Part shown: in pieces, positions 25,457-34,228 of the stretch
How the letters are laid out: each line of letters starts with the position of its first letter
Numbering within the stretch: the first letter of the stretch is position 1
From: Polyangiaceae bacterium
GTDB taxonomy: Bacteria > Myxococcota_A > Polyangia > Polyangiales > Polyangiaceae
NCBI GenBank assembly: GCA_041389725.1
Contig: JAWKRG010000002.1
Span: forward strand, 1,364,001-1,428,000
Length of the DNA stretch: 64,000 nt
Reading direction: 5' to 3'
The notes under the pieces: model-generated
The model's input: only the letters and a program-made list of their open reading frames with translations
The model's database searches: none
Told to the model about the DNA's origin: nothing
Translations under genes and position numbers: made by a program

Positions 25457-26831
25457 AGTTGGCGAGGGGAGCCTCGGATTCCTGCCCTCGCCGCGACCGT
25501 CGCGCGCCTCCGCCGGCGGCGATGCGCTTGCGCTTGCGCCATAGGGTGGAGTCATCGATGCCAAGCTCTGCTGCTGCCGCCTCGAAGCTCGTCGTCCGTT
25601 CCAGCACGCGAGCGATGTGCTCGCATTCGATGGCATCGATGGTGAAGGGCCCGCCTAGGTAGGGCGCCACGGGTTGCGCTTGCTGGAGGCGTTCGCTCAA
25701 GTGACTCGGTTCGATGGAGTCGCCGGGTGAAAGCACGACCGCGCGCTCCAACTCGTTCTCCAGCTCGCGGACGTTGCCGGGCCAGGCGTGGGAGAGCAGC
25801 AGGGAGGCAGCGGCAGGGGCAATCTGAGGCACCTTGCGCCGCAGTCGCTCTGCGCACTTGGCCACCAAGCGCTCGGCGAGCTCGGGGATGTCTTCGGGAC
25901 GCTCGCGCAAACTGGGAAGTCGCACATCCACCACGCTCAACCGATAGAAGAGATCGAGGCGAAACCGCCCCGCGTCGACTTCGGCCTGCAGATCGCGATT
26001 GGTGGCTGCGATGACTCGTACGTCGGCACTGCGTGCGTTGGATTCACCGATGCGTTCGAAGCGGTGCTCCTGGACGAAGTGCAACAACTTGGCTTGGAGT
26101 TCGGGGCTGAGCTCGCCAATCTCGTCTAGGAACAGCGTTCCCCCGTCGGCCGCCTCGGCGCGACCCACTCGATCTCTGACGGCCCCGGTGAAGGCACCTC
26201 GCGCGTGACCGAAGAGCTCCGCGGCCAGGAGCGATTCGGGTAGCGAAGGGCAGCTCACTTCCACGAAGGGCCCGCCGCGACGCGCGCTGCTAGCGTGGAT
26301 TTCCCGCGCCAGGACGCTCTTGCCCGTCCCGCTCTCGCCGCGCAACAACACTGGCGTGTCGGTGCTCGCGGCTCGCAGCAGCACGTCCAGTGCAGCCTGC
26401 ATGGGGCGACTGCGGGAGGCCCACAGTTGTCGCGCCGCACGCTCGCTGGGCACCGCCAACCAGGACTCCCAGGGCGCGGCCTTGCCATCGAGCACGAAGA
26501 CGTCGAGAACGCCCATGCGTCCGGCCTGTAGCGCCAGCAGCGTATCGGCGGACTCCAACGCCAGCACGACGGGGTGCCCTGCACGCAGCAAGGTCACGAC
26601 GCTGCGAGGCAACTCCGGCCGACGCGGAGAGTACACTACGCAGAGACCTCCGATGGAGCGCACGGCTCCGTCTACGATGCGGAAAGCGATCTCGCGTTCG
26701 GTTAGCTGGGAAGCGATGACGCGAGCACGCGCCTCCGGGAAGTCGACTAGGGAAACAAACTGCTTTTCTTGGGAACTTGCATTCACGGTACACCTCGACA
26801 CACCAAAGTCATTCGCGGCGTCGCGCTCCAC
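25440..26831 (-). CDS. sigma-54 dependent transcriptional activator
   Basis: 463 aa. The central AAA+ domain (about 135-365) has Walker A GESGTGKS, the sigma-54 contact loop GAFTGA, Walker B GGTLFLDEIGE and the sensor segments (VIAATNRDL, HAWPGNVRELEN). The C-terminus has a Fis-type helix-turn-helix (TSFEAAAAELGIDDSTLWRKRKR) and a basic tail. The N-terminal 130 residues have no Asp phosphoacceptor or FHA motif and look like a degenerate receiver-type alpha/beta domain; the signal is unknown. It activates RpoN promoters. It follows three small minus-strand genes and converges on ldh, which it may or may not regulate. Confidence 0.88.
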   Translation of the reverse strand: MERDAANDFGVSRCTVNASSQEKQFVSLVDFPEARARVIASQLTEREIAFRIVDGAVRSIGGLCVVYSPRRPELPRSVVTLLRAGHPVVLALESADTLLALQAGRMGVLDVFVLDGKAAPWESWLAVPSERAARQLWASRSRPMQAALDVLLRAASTDTPVLLRGESGTGKSVLAREIHASSARRGGPFVEVSCPSLPESLLAAELFGHARGAFTGAVRDRVGRAEAADGGTLFLDEIGELSPELQAKLLHFVQEHRFERIGESNARSADVRVIAATNRDLQAEVDAGRFRLDLFYRLSVVDVRLPSLRERPEDIPELAERLVAKCAERLRRKVPQIAPAAASLLLSHAWPGNVRELENELERAVVLSPGDSIEPSHLSERLQQAQPVAPYLGGPFTIDAIECEHIARVLERTTSFEAAAAELGIDDSTLWRKRKRIAAGGGARRSRRGQESEAPLANSGSRH

Positions 26832-26882
26832 GCGAAGCCATCCGGACGCACTAGCGCCCGCTCGGGAGCGGCTAGTTGCCGC

Positions 26883-27206
26883 TCAGGTGTGTCGCGGCGG
26901 ACCGCGGGCGTGCTCGGCCGGCAGCAGCGGATCCGGCTGCCACTGATCGACGACTTCGCTCTCCTCTACGATGCCGCCAAGGATGGCTGCCAGGAACCAC
27001 CGGCTGTCCACCGGAAGTCCAAGCACCACGTCGAGATCTAGTAGCTCGCTCGCCAGCTCTGACCGACGAGAGTCGATCACGTCGAGCTGGGGCACCTCCG
27101 CCGCAGCGATAGCGCGATAGTTGGCGGCTACTCCCTCACCACGCACCGGCAGCAGCGCCATGAACATGGCGAGCACGAGCAGGGCGGCGGAGGGAACGCG
27201 TTGCAA
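26883..27206 (-). CDS. small secreted or anchored protein, unknown
   Basis: 107 aa from TTG 27206, or about 94 from an internal ATG (MFMALLPVRGEG). A hydrophobic N-terminus (ALLVLAMFMALLPVRG) could be a signal peptide or anchor. The body is acidic (LDVIDSRRSELASELLDLDVVLGLPVDSRW...VEESEVVDQW) with strongly GC-ending codons, which supports real coding. No family recognised. It lies just upstream of the sigma-54 activator on the same strand. Confidence 0.45.
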   Translation of the reverse strand: MQRVPSAALLVLAMFMALLPVRGEGVAANYRAIAAAEVPQLDVIDSRRSELASELLDLDVVLGLPVDSRWFLAAILGGIVEESEVVDQWQPDPLLPAEHARGPPRHT

Positions 27207-27248
27207 GATGCCGTGATCTTGGCAACGTCCACGGAAAAGACAAGGGCG

Positions 27249-27329
27249 TCAGCGATCGAGGATGCCGTAGACGAGCATCGTGATGAACGGGACCAGCAGC
27301 CAGAGCATGGGCTTTAGCGCGCTGTCCAT
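27249..27329 (-). CDS. 26-aa membrane microprotein (paralogue 1)
   Basis: From ATG 27329 the product is 26 residues: MDSALKPMLW, the hydrophobic stretch LLVPFITMLVYG, and ILDR. It is almost certainly a single membrane helix. The same MDSALKP...VPF...YG pattern ends the small gene at 27615, so the two are paralogues sharing exactly this segment. An in-frame upstream extension to 27491 exists (80 aa) but is not conserved between the copies, so the short form is preferred. Function unknown; partner of a larger membrane complex is a guess. Confidence 0.5.
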   Translation of the reverse strand: MDSALKPMLWLLVPFITMLVYGILDR

Positions 27330-27614
27330 CCGAGGCTCTTGGAACTCGACCTGGCCTTTCGGGGCGCGCCGAAACTCACGACGGGCGTCAGCTCTGCGTT
27401 CGTCGATGCCCGTCAGGGCTGGTAGGACAACTGAGGCGGGGGGCGTTGGCTTGCGAAGCGGTCGCGGAGACTGGAGCATAGGCGCCAGCAATGCAGGCGG
27501 CTTGCCAGTGCACTTCCTACGAATCTATCGGCGTTTTCGTGAAGGGAGGCCTCGCCTCGTCCTGCAGTATGCCCCTTCGGCTTCGACCGCCACCGCCGTG
27601 CGCAGGGCCGCCCG

Positions 27615-27725
27615 CTATTTGACGAGGAAGCCGTAGAGCAGCGCGGCCACGAAGGGCACGATCAAGAAGAGGAGCGGCTTGAGCGCACTGTCCATCGCGG
27701 GGGCGTGAGTAGATTCGGAAGACAT
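27615..27725 (-). CDS. 36-aa membrane microprotein (paralogue 2)
   Basis: From ATG 27725 (MSSESTHAPA then MDSALKPLLF, hydrophobic LIVPFVAALLYG, FLVK), preceded by AGGGCGG at a suitable distance. It matches the microprotein at 27249-27329 across its last 26 residues, with conservative changes (L/M, F/W, I/L, V/I) as expected under protein-level selection. A longer frame to 27899 would run into the promoter and start of the divergent hydrolase gene at 27891, so the short start is preferred. No family recognised. Confidence 0.5.
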   Translation of the reverse strand: MSSESTHAPAMDSALKPLLFLIVPFVAALLYGFLVK

Positions 27726-27878
27726 CGCGCTACCGCCCTGCACGAGGCAAGCCACGTCTGCACCACGGATTCTCCGGCGAAATCCGGCGTTGGCGCCCTT
27801 CGTGATCCTGCCAAACGCAGGAAAGCGGGCGCCGATCGGTGCAACTTGCATCCCTGAGCGCCCCGTGAGGACCGCAGC

Positions 27879-27884
27879 TATACT
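27879..27884 (+). promoter_or_regulatory. -10 candidate TATACT, six bases before GTG 27891
   Basis: AGC-TATACT at 27879-27884 followed by six bases and the GTG start, predicting a leaderless mRNA for the hydrolase. The -35 region is unremarkable. Confidence 0.6.
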
Positions 27885-27890
27885 GGTCGA

Positions 27891-28964
27891 GTGATTCAAC
27901 GGACGACCCGCCGCTTGCTCAGTGGTGCAGCCGCCGTGGTCGACCGGGCGGCAACCCTGGCGGCGAGCCAGGCGACCGCCCGGCGCCGCAAACGCAGTCG
28001 TGCCGAAGGGCTAGGGCATCGAGAGCGCATGGCGGCGCTCTCTGCGCTGTCGGCGCTCTATACGACGGACGCCGCGGCTTATTTTTTTCGTCCGCCTCGG
28101 CGCATCGACCCGGAGCTTCGACTCGTTCGCTGGTCCGCAGCGGGCCGCCAGGTCTTCGACGCTTCCTGGCCGAGCCGGGAACCGACCTTCGTGATGGATG
28201 TGGACGCACGCTATCGTCGCTTTGGCGCGAATCAGACAGCGGCGGCACGTCTTTTCCTGGGGCCAACGCCACGGCCAGTGGCCGTGCTCGTTCACGGCTA
28301 CCTCGGGGGAGCGTACGGAATGGAGCAGCGCGTGTGGCCGCTCGCCTGGATGCAGAAGATCGGCCTCGACGTCGTGCTCTTCGTGTTGCCCTTCCACGGC
28401 GTTCGCGCCGAGCCGGGTCGCGCGAGCACGCCGCCGTTCCCCTCCAGCGATCCCCGCCTGACCAACGAAGGCTTTCGCCAGGCCATGGCAGACCTTCGGG
28501 ATCTGATCCTGTGGCTACGAGCGCGGGGACACGCGCAGGTTGGAGTGATGGGCATGAGCCTCGGGGGCTACTCCACTTCGCTCCTGGCAACCCTGGACAC
28601 CGAGCTAGCATTCGCCGTGCCCATCATTCCCCTCGCTTCGATGGCCGATTTCGCCCGCGACCAGGGTCGCTTGGGTGCGACCCCAGAGCAAACGGCCCTC
28701 GAGCACGAAGCGCTGGAAGCGGTGCATCGCATCGTCAGTCCGCTGCGGCGCGCCCCCACCGTCGCGCCAGAGCGAGTGCTCGTGGTGGGTGCCAAGGCCG
28801 ACCGCATCACGCCTGTCGAGCACGCGCGGCGCCTCGCCCACCATTTTCACGCTCCCCTACAAACCTGGCATGGAGGACATCTGCTTCAGGTTGGACGCAG
28901 CGATGCGTTTCGACGTATCGGTCGCTTCTTGCGCGACCTCGAAGTGACGACTCCCGCGCACTGA
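27891..28964 (+). CDS. alpha/beta hydrolase (ABHD18-like)
   Basis: 357 aa, GTG start supported by a TATACT hexamer placed for leaderless transcription. The fold is visible in VAVLVHGYLGG (oxyanion region, about 130), the nucleophile elbow GMSLGG (about 222) and, at the end, RVLVVGAKADRITPVEHA with WHGGHLLQVG supplying acid and His. The N-terminal 125 residues are Ala/Arg-rich. It resembles ABHD18/DUF2048-type hydrolases of unknown substrate. No signal peptide, so cytoplasmic. Convergent with the lipoprotein gene at 29002. Confidence 0.8.
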   Translation: MIQRTTRRLLSGAAAVVDRAATLAASQATARRRKRSRAEGLGHRERMAALSALSALYTTDAAAYFFRPPRRIDPELRLVRWSAAGRQVFDASWPSREPTFVMDVDARYRRFGANQTAAARLFLGPTPRPVAVLVHGYLGGAYGMEQRVWPLAWMQKIGLDVVLFVLPFHGVRAEPGRASTPPFPSSDPRLTNEGFRQAMADLRDLILWLRARGHAQVGVMGMSLGGYSTSLLATLDTELAFAVPIIPLASMADFARDQGRLGATPEQTALEHEALEAVHRIVSPLRRAPTVAPERVLVVGAKADRITPVEHARRLAHHFHAPLQTWHGGHLLQVGRSDAFRRIGRFLRDLEVTTPAH

Positions 28965-29001
28965 GGCTACGGCGCTCGGCATGCCCCTTGGCTCAGCCGG
29001 C

Positions 29002-29889
29002 TCAATCGAAGGTCTGCTTGCCCTCGAGACTCAGGTCGCCGGTGCCCTTGGCGTCCCCCTTGCTATCCAGGATTTCCAACGGGCCCTTCAGATCCACACC
29101 GACGATCCAAGCCCCTTCGGGCCGCATCTCGAACTTGCCCTTCAGCTTGGCGCGCACCCGCAGTCCACCAGGGATCTTCTGGGTCATGGTCATGGTGGAG
29201 TCGAAAGTGGCGACCGAGGATTCGTGCGACTTCAAGAAGAACTCCGTTCCGTCGATCAAGGTGTTGCCGTCATCCTTGATCCCCAAAACCTTCAACATGG
29301 TGTCGGAAGCCGGCGTGAGCTTTTCCTCCAACTTGACCGGGCGGGTGTCCGGCAAAAAGTCGGCATCATGACTCTTCTCGAAGATGCCAGCGAATTCATC
29401 CTTGATCAGCTTCAACACGGAGCTCGACACTTTGCTTCCCCCAGAATCCTCGGCGGCGAGCTTGCCCTCGCCCTCGCGGGTCACCAAGTAGGTGGATCCG
29501 GCGAGCGGGCTCACGCTGCGCTTCTCGGTACCTGACCCCTCTTGGTTGGTCGTATAGAGCTCCTTCACGTTGAGGCTCGCTTTGGTGATGCGAAACTCGT
29601 CAGACGCCTTCACTTCCCAGCTGGTGTCCATCACCGTGGTCTGACGAAAGACCTTGTTCTGGAATGTGAACTTCATCGTGGTCTTGCGATTCATCGTGCC
29701 TTTGGTACCCACCTTGGGCACCAAGCGCTTGAACGCGACTTCGTTGCTTGCGGGCAGCTCCGGCGTCGTCGTGGGGGTGCTTGTGGTACTGGTCCCCGAC
29801 GAGCTGCGGTCCAACATCTTGCAGGCCATCAGCGCGGACAGGGCAACGAACGCAACGACTCCGGTGGCTGAACGATTCACGACTCTCAT
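29002..29889 (-). CDS. lipoprotein, unknown function
   Basis: 295 aa. Signal peptide MRVVNRSATGVVAFVALSALMAC, lipobox Cys 23, Ser/Thr linker to about 48, then a beta-rich body without Cys (FKRLVPKVGTKGTMNRKTTMKFTFQNK, STMTMTQKIPGGLRVRAKLKGKFEMR). Long amphipathic strands and many Lys/Thr recall lipid-binding lipoproteins of the LolA/LprG shape, but no motif proves it. TAGCGT lies 8 bases before the ATG on the minus strand as a possible -10. Confidence 0.7.
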   Translation of the reverse strand: MRVVNRSATGVVAFVALSALMACKMLDRSSSGTSTTSTPTTTPELPASNEVAFKRLVPKVGTKGTMNRKTTMKFTFQNKVFRQTTVMDTSWEVKASDEFRITKASLNVKELYTTNQEGSGTEKRSVSPLAGSTYLVTREGEGKLAAEDSGGSKVSSSVLKLIKDEFAGIFEKSHDADFLPDTRPVKLEEKLTPASDTMLKVLGIKDDGNTLIDGTEFFLKSHESSVATFDSTMTMTQKIPGGLRVRAKLKGKFEMRPEGAWIVGVDLKGPLEILDSKGDAKGTGDLSLEGKQTFD

Positions 29890-30048
29890 TTTTCGGGACG
29901 CTACACCCGGCCTAGATCACACACAACTGTGCGTCGGCGGCACACTCGAAGTGGGCCGATTCACGATCAAGCAGGCCGCCCACGCGGCTTTGCGCTGGGT
30001 TCCGAATTGGCTCGGGAGTTGCTCGTGCGCGTCGGCAAAGGAGTACCC

Positions 30049-30813
30049 ATGATGTTTCGCACGACAGTCTTTGCACTCGCCGCGGGCACCCTCGCGGGGT
30101 TGGCGTTGCCAGCAGTCGCCGCAGCTCAATCCGACGACGACCGCGGCCGCCACGGCTTCGAGCTGATGCTGCGCCCTGGATACGGCAGCGCCGGTGGCAA
30201 GTCCCCCTTGTTGTACGATCCCAAGCCGCTGGTGGCGTTTCAGAACCCACCGGGGCCGGGCGAGGTATTCACGGGGGACGCTGCCCCATACGGCGGGGGC
30301 TTCGCCGGCGATCTCTCGGTTGGCTATCGCTTTCTGCCGCTCATGAGCGCGGGGCTCTATGCCGAGTACCGTGCGTCGTCATCTTCGTCCGTCAACGACG
30401 GGACCACCGATCTATCGCGCACCGGCTGGGGCAGCGGGGCGTACGTGCGTGGGTACCTGCCGATGCTCCATCCAAAGCTGGACCCGTATGTGTCCGTTGG
30501 CGTCGGGTACATGCAAGACGCTCAGAGCTACAGGCGCGCAAACCTCGACTGGGAGCTCACTCACCACGGCGTTGCGGTGCCGCTGATGGCCGGAGTGGAC
30601 TACCGCATCCTCCCCAACCTCGCGTTGGGTCCCTCGTTCCGCTACGTAGTCGTCAGCGGTGCGGGAGGTTGCATGAAGCTGTCCGCAACTATCGCGGGTC
30701 TCGGGTCGGCGAGCAACAAGCAGTGCACCGATGCAGATGAGTTCCGCCGAATCGTGAAGGCGGAAAGCTACGGGGTCTGGTCGGCTGGCTTGGACCTGCG
30801 CTTGACGTTGTGA
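30049..30813 (+). CDS. outer-membrane beta-barrel protein
   Basis: 254 aa from ATG 30049 (30052 is equally placed for the AAAGGAG ribosome site). Signal peptide (MMFRTTVFALAAGTLAGLALPAVAAAQ), then strands with aromatic girdles: HGFELMLRPGYGSAGG, FAGDLSVGYRFLPLMSAGLYAEYR, GAYVRGYLPMLHPKLDPYVSVGVGY, ending SAGLDLRLTL. Typical of an 8- to 10-stranded OmpW/OprF-size barrel. One Cys pair (GCMKLS...KQCTD) in a loop. Function not known. Confidence 0.75.
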   Translation: MMFRTTVFALAAGTLAGLALPAVAAAQSDDDRGRHGFELMLRPGYGSAGGKSPLLYDPKPLVAFQNPPGPGEVFTGDAAPYGGGFAGDLSVGYRFLPLMSAGLYAEYRASSSSSVNDGTTDLSRTGWGSGAYVRGYLPMLHPKLDPYVSVGVGYMQDAQSYRRANLDWELTHHGVAVPLMAGVDYRILPNLALGPSFRYVVVSGAGGCMKLSATIAGLGSASNKQCTDADEFRRIVKAESYGVWSAGLDLRLTL

Positions 30814-30869
30814 AACCCGTCGTGTCGACCCTGCTGCGAGCGGGCTCGCAACGCGCTACCCTTCTGGCC

Positions 30870-32768
30870 ATGCGGCAAAGACGCAAGGTCGTCGGTGCGG
30901 GACTGCTGGCGTTGGCCTTGGTCAGTCCGCGGGTTCTGGCGGAGACGTTGATTCCCGGTCCTGGCGAGAGCGCTCACGACGACGCTTTGCTGCAAAAGAT
31001 GAAAGGCTTCGAGCGCCAGGTGCACGGCATCTTGACCGTGCCCTTGGGTTGGGGGCTGGAGGCGTTCGTGCCGGTCTCCGAGCGCTCGCTGGTAGAGAGC
31101 TTCATCGCATCGCAGCAACATGACTTCCAAGCCGCGACCGGGAAACATCCCTACGAAGTGGTGAGCCACTACGAGGAGTATGGCGACCTGGGAATGTTCG
31201 GTGGCGTTCAAGCGGCGGGCGATGCTTTTCGCTACATGGTGCTGCGAGACGAGAAGGCGCCTGCGGCCGACGTAGACCGCGCTCGCGCAGACTTGCTGCG
31301 CGCCATGCAAGGCCTGCACTGGTACCAACGAGTGACGGGTGTTCCAGGCGTGGTCGCGCGTGGGCTTCGCCGCATTCAATCAGAGCCGGGCCAACCCCCA
31401 CTGCCCGGCCCGACCGTAGCGCCAGTTCCGCTTTTCGATGGCAGCGGCAATCCCCAACCCGAGCCGAAGGAACCCACTTGGCGGGCCGACGCTTCCGGTG
31501 AGCTGCCCTTCTTGATTTGGCTCGACGATACCTCGAAGGATCAGGTGGACGGGTACGTCTTTGCCCTGGGCGCGGTCTACGACGCCGCCAAGGATGACCC
31601 AAGCATTCCCGCGCAGGCGCTCACCCCCCTAGTGGAGGACGCGCGCGCCTTCGGCCTGGAGCTGATGAAGAAGCACGAGTTCATCGGCAAGGAAACGGAC
31701 TTGGTGCTGGTCGACGCCGATGGCCGTCCGACGACCTTTCACGACCTCAGTGCCGAAGAGGCAACGGCGGGCCTGGTCCTGGACAGCGCCGTCAACGGCT
31801 TCAACGCCATCATGTCCCTGGGCATCGTGCGAACGTTGTTCCACATCACCGGGGACGAACGCATCGGGCGCTTCTACTACGAGGAACTCGTCGGGCGGCG
31901 GGACTACTTGGGTTCCATCGATGCGAGCGTGAGCTTGATGTACCTCAAGGAGCAAACGAACTTCTCGAACGTCAACATGGCCTTCGTCGCGGCCTACGGG
32001 CTGCTCCGCTACGAATCGGATCTGCAGCTGGCTGGTCGCATCCGGGAGATCCTGGAACAGCGACTCTACGCTCCGGGGGTGTCGCGACAAGCCAAGGGTC
32101 TGAAGCAGAGCTTCTTCGACTTCATCTACGCTGGCTTCCGCACGGGCGGCACTTCGGGCGAAGGTGCGCAGGCGCGCAAGGACGGCATCGAGACGCTGCA
32201 GGAACTCCGCAGCGCTCCCTTCTGGAACGACGCCGTCGACAACTGCGACGCTGCGGAGATCGCAGCATTGTCGTGTCAGGGCGTGGACGGCACTCCCATC
32301 ACGCTTTCGGACAAGCCAGGGCGGGGTGGCAGCGTGGTCGCGACCGCGCCCATCCCGATGCGAATTCGGCCCCCGAGCAACTTCGAGTGGCGCTCCGACC
32401 CGCATGCCGTCAACGGAGGCGGGGGCGAGCGTCTCAATCCCGGCGCTGAGTTCGTCACCGCGTATTGGCTCGGCCGACTGCTCGAGGCTGGGAGCCTGGG
32501 AGTGGCGAACATCTCGCCCCACGCGCGCGCCAAGGATCCTGGGTGGGGCGGAAGCGCCGGCGCAGGCGGTATGGCAGGCAACGGGGGTGCGAGCGCCAAG
32601 CCGGATGCGTCCGACGCGGGGTGTGGCTGCCACGCTGCCCCCACCTCGCCAGCGGCGCCGGCACTGGTTTCCCTGCTGCTGCTGGGACTCCTGGCTTCCC
32701 GCCGCAGCAAGGTTGACGTCGGACGTACCCGTTCCCGAAACGGTTGGAACGGACGCGAGCAATGCTAG
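30870..32768 (+). CDS. large secreted protein with MYXO-CTERM-like C-terminus
   Basis: 632 aa from ATG 30870 (signal peptide MRQRRKVVGAGLLALALVSPRVLA); GTG 30810 overlapping the barrel gene is the alternative. The body is helical with paired segments (MYLKEQTNFSNVNMAFVAAYGLLRYESDLQLAGRI), suggesting an alpha/alpha-toroid, but no glycosidase or lyase motif is clear. The C-terminus has GCGCHAAPTSPAAP, a hydrophobic LVSLLLLGLLA and RRS, matching MYXO-CTERM layout, followed by a 17-residue extension that is unusual after the Arg cluster. A TAnnnT hexamer (TACCCT) ends 7 bases before the ATG. Confidence 0.75.
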   Translation: MRQRRKVVGAGLLALALVSPRVLAETLIPGPGESAHDDALLQKMKGFERQVHGILTVPLGWGLEAFVPVSERSLVESFIASQQHDFQAATGKHPYEVVSHYEEYGDLGMFGGVQAAGDAFRYMVLRDEKAPAADVDRARADLLRAMQGLHWYQRVTGVPGVVARGLRRIQSEPGQPPLPGPTVAPVPLFDGSGNPQPEPKEPTWRADASGELPFLIWLDDTSKDQVDGYVFALGAVYDAAKDDPSIPAQALTPLVEDARAFGLELMKKHEFIGKETDLVLVDADGRPTTFHDLSAEEATAGLVLDSAVNGFNAIMSLGIVRTLFHITGDERIGRFYYEELVGRRDYLGSIDASVSLMYLKEQTNFSNVNMAFVAAYGLLRYESDLQLAGRIREILEQRLYAPGVSRQAKGLKQSFFDFIYAGFRTGGTSGEGAQARKDGIETLQELRSAPFWNDAVDNCDAAEIAALSCQGVDGTPITLSDKPGRGGSVVATAPIPMRIRPPSNFEWRSDPHAVNGGGGERLNPGAEFVTAYWLGRLLEAGSLGVANISPHARAKDPGWGGSAGAGGMAGNGGASAKPDASDAGCGCHAAPTSPAAPALVSLLLLGLLASRRSKVDVGRTRSRNGWNGREQC

Positions 32769-32771
32769 TCT
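32766..32771 (+). promoter_or_regulatory. promoter candidate TTGGAA-16-TAGTCT for the PilZ gene
   Basis: TGC-TAGTCT (32766-32771) with TTGGAA 16 bases upstream (32744-32749) and ATG 10 bases downstream. It overlaps the last codons of the preceding gene. Confidence 0.5.
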
Positions 32772-32781
32772 CGCAAGAGCC

Positions 32782-33141
32782 ATGAGCGAAGAACGCCGAC
32801 ACGCCCCCCGACACACTGCATATCTGGGTGCTGAGCTCGATCTGGGCGATGGGCCCGTGCGCAGCGCCATCACCCATGACGGTAGCTCGACCGGGCTGCT
32901 GCTGCTCACGCGCGCGGAGCTCGCCGCGGATCAGGAGGTCACTATCCGTTGCTTCCTTGGCAAAGGGGAGCCGGTGATGCTGAAGGGCATCGTGGTTCGC
33001 CAAGAGGCACTCAGTCCGGAGGAGAACAGCCTGTGGCGCTCCAAGGTCGCCGTGAAGCTCGAAGGCGACAACCCAGAACTGGCCAAGCACTTCGAGGAGA
33101 TCGGGGAGCGACAAGCCGTCACCTACGGGGAAAAGCGCTGA
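32782..33141 (+). CDS. PilZ-domain (c-di-GMP receptor) protein
   Basis: 119 aa, a single PilZ domain: RRHAPRH near the N-terminus (RxxxR), then DGSSTG about 27 residues on, matching (D/N)xSxxG, followed by strands LLLLTRAELAADQEVTIRCFL and the closing helix. These residues wrap a c-di-GMP dimer in characterised PilZ proteins. Single-domain PilZ proteins act as adaptors for motility or secretion partners in myxobacteria. Its stop is 4 bases before a small 84-aa gene, so the two are likely co-expressed. Confidence 0.85.
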   Translation: MSEERRHAPRHTAYLGAELDLGDGPVRSAITHDGSSTGLLLLTRAELAADQEVTIRCFLGKGEPVMLKGIVVRQEALSPEENSLWRSKVAVKLEGDNPELAKHFEEIGERQAVTYGEKR

Positions 33142-33145
33142 CACC

Positions 33146-33400
33146 ATGCAGGTCAGCGTCCTGGTCGAGGTCAAGGGGCGAGAAGTCCCTATCGAGAAGG
33201 TGGCGGACAAACGAATCGTGTCGGCACTACAGGCCCTCGGCCAGCAGGTGGAAGCCAAGCTTCGGGGAGTCAAGTGCAAGACCCATGGCAAGGGGCCCGT
33301 CAGCGTCCGCGTGCACGTCGATGCGCGAGGCAACGCCGACATTCGCTACGACTGCTGTTGCGACGCACTGAAGGACAGCGTGGCCCGCGCTCTGGGCTGA
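33146..33400 (+). CDS. small Cys-rich protein next to PilZ gene
   Basis: 84 aa, no signal peptide. Basic and compact (MQVSVLVEVKGREVPIEKVAD, VEAKLRGVKCKTHGKGPVSV) and ending in RYDCCCDALKDSVARALG. Three consecutive Cys plus one upstream Cys could bind metal. No family recognised. It starts 4 bases after the PilZ stop, so it may be the PilZ partner; this rests on adjacency alone. Confidence 0.6.
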   Translation: MQVSVLVEVKGREVPIEKVADKRIVSALQALGQQVEAKLRGVKCKTHGKGPVSVRVHVDARGNADIRYDCCCDALKDSVARALG

Positions 33401-33412
33401 GCGCTTCGGAAC

Positions 33413-34228
33413 TCAGGGCTTCTTTGCCCGAGCGCAGCGCGGGCTGTCGAGCACTACCGTCACGCCTTGATTGCTCGGGATCAGCCGATTCCAGAGCTTG
33501 GTGACGCTCTCGTTGCCCGTGAACATGTCCACGTGCTTGCCTTTGATCTTCAGACCGCGATCTTGAGCAATGAAGCAGCCGTCGTGGAAGGACGTTTGAC
33601 CCTCGTCCCGCGGCACACCGTCGGCCTCGGGAATGTAGAGCACCGTTCCCATAGGGATCACACTGGTGTCGACGGCCACGCTGAGTAGCGGCGTGATGGC
33701 GGATCCCGCAGCGCCGCGACCCCAGGGAAAGCGCTGGCGGTCGAGCTGATCGAAGCAGATCTTTTGCTTGGTCCGCGGGCACTCCTCCGCACAGGCGCAA
33801 TCACGCTTCGCAAAGCTGACGGTAGCACCACTTGCCAAAGTCCCACTGCCCTGCACGCACACTGCATCGTGGAACCCCTTCGCGACTTCTTTGATCGTGT
33901 TGCACTTGGCGTCTTTGAGAGCGACGCGCGGACCGCTGTAGTCAACCTCGGCGGGGAAGTCGTAGTAGGTGTTGCGGAACGTGCCGAGCACGCGTCCTTC
34001 GAGCTTGGCCGGCGCTTGCCGGGCGCCCGGCGTTGCAGTTCCACCAGTCCGACCCGTCGGACGAGACGCCGGCATCGGTGCCGAGGAACTGGGCGCGTTG
34101 GTCGGCGTCTGAAAAGTCTCGTCCCACTCTTCTTCGTCATCGGGTCCGGTCAGGGGTTCGGCCATCCAGGCCGAGCCCCCCGTCGCGCAACCCAAAACGC
34201 ACAATCCACACAGGATCATCGTTCTCAC
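33413..34228 (-). CDS. 3D-domain secreted protein (MltA C-terminal-like)
   Basis: 271 aa. N-terminus MRTMILCGLCVLGCATGGSA is a signal peptide, with a lipobox possible at Cys 14. Pro/Ser/Thr linker to about 75, then a beta-barrel with Cys pairs and the 3D domain signature (about 200-250): VDTSVIPMGTVLYIPEADG, HDGCFIAQDRGLKIKGKHVD, MFTG. The name comes from its conserved Asp residues. 3D domains occur in MltA and Sps-type murein-remodelling proteins; the catalytic Asp is usually in DTGGAI/VD segments and here is represented by CFIAQDRG. Likely cell-wall remodelling. ATGA-overlaps the upstream globin gene. Confidence 0.8.
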   Translation of the reverse strand: MRTMILCGLCVLGCATGGSAWMAEPLTGPDDEEEWDETFQTPTNAPSSSAPMPASRPTGRTGGTATPGARQAPAKLEGRVLGTFRNTYYDFPAEVDYSGPRVALKDAKCNTIKEVAKGFHDAVCVQGSGTLASGATVSFAKRDCACAEECPRTKQKICFDQLDRQRFPWGRGAAGSAITPLLSVAVDTSVIPMGTVLYIPEADGVPRDEGQTSFHDGCFIAQDRGLKIKGKHVDMFTGNESVTKLWNRLIPSNQGVTVVLDSPRCARAKKP

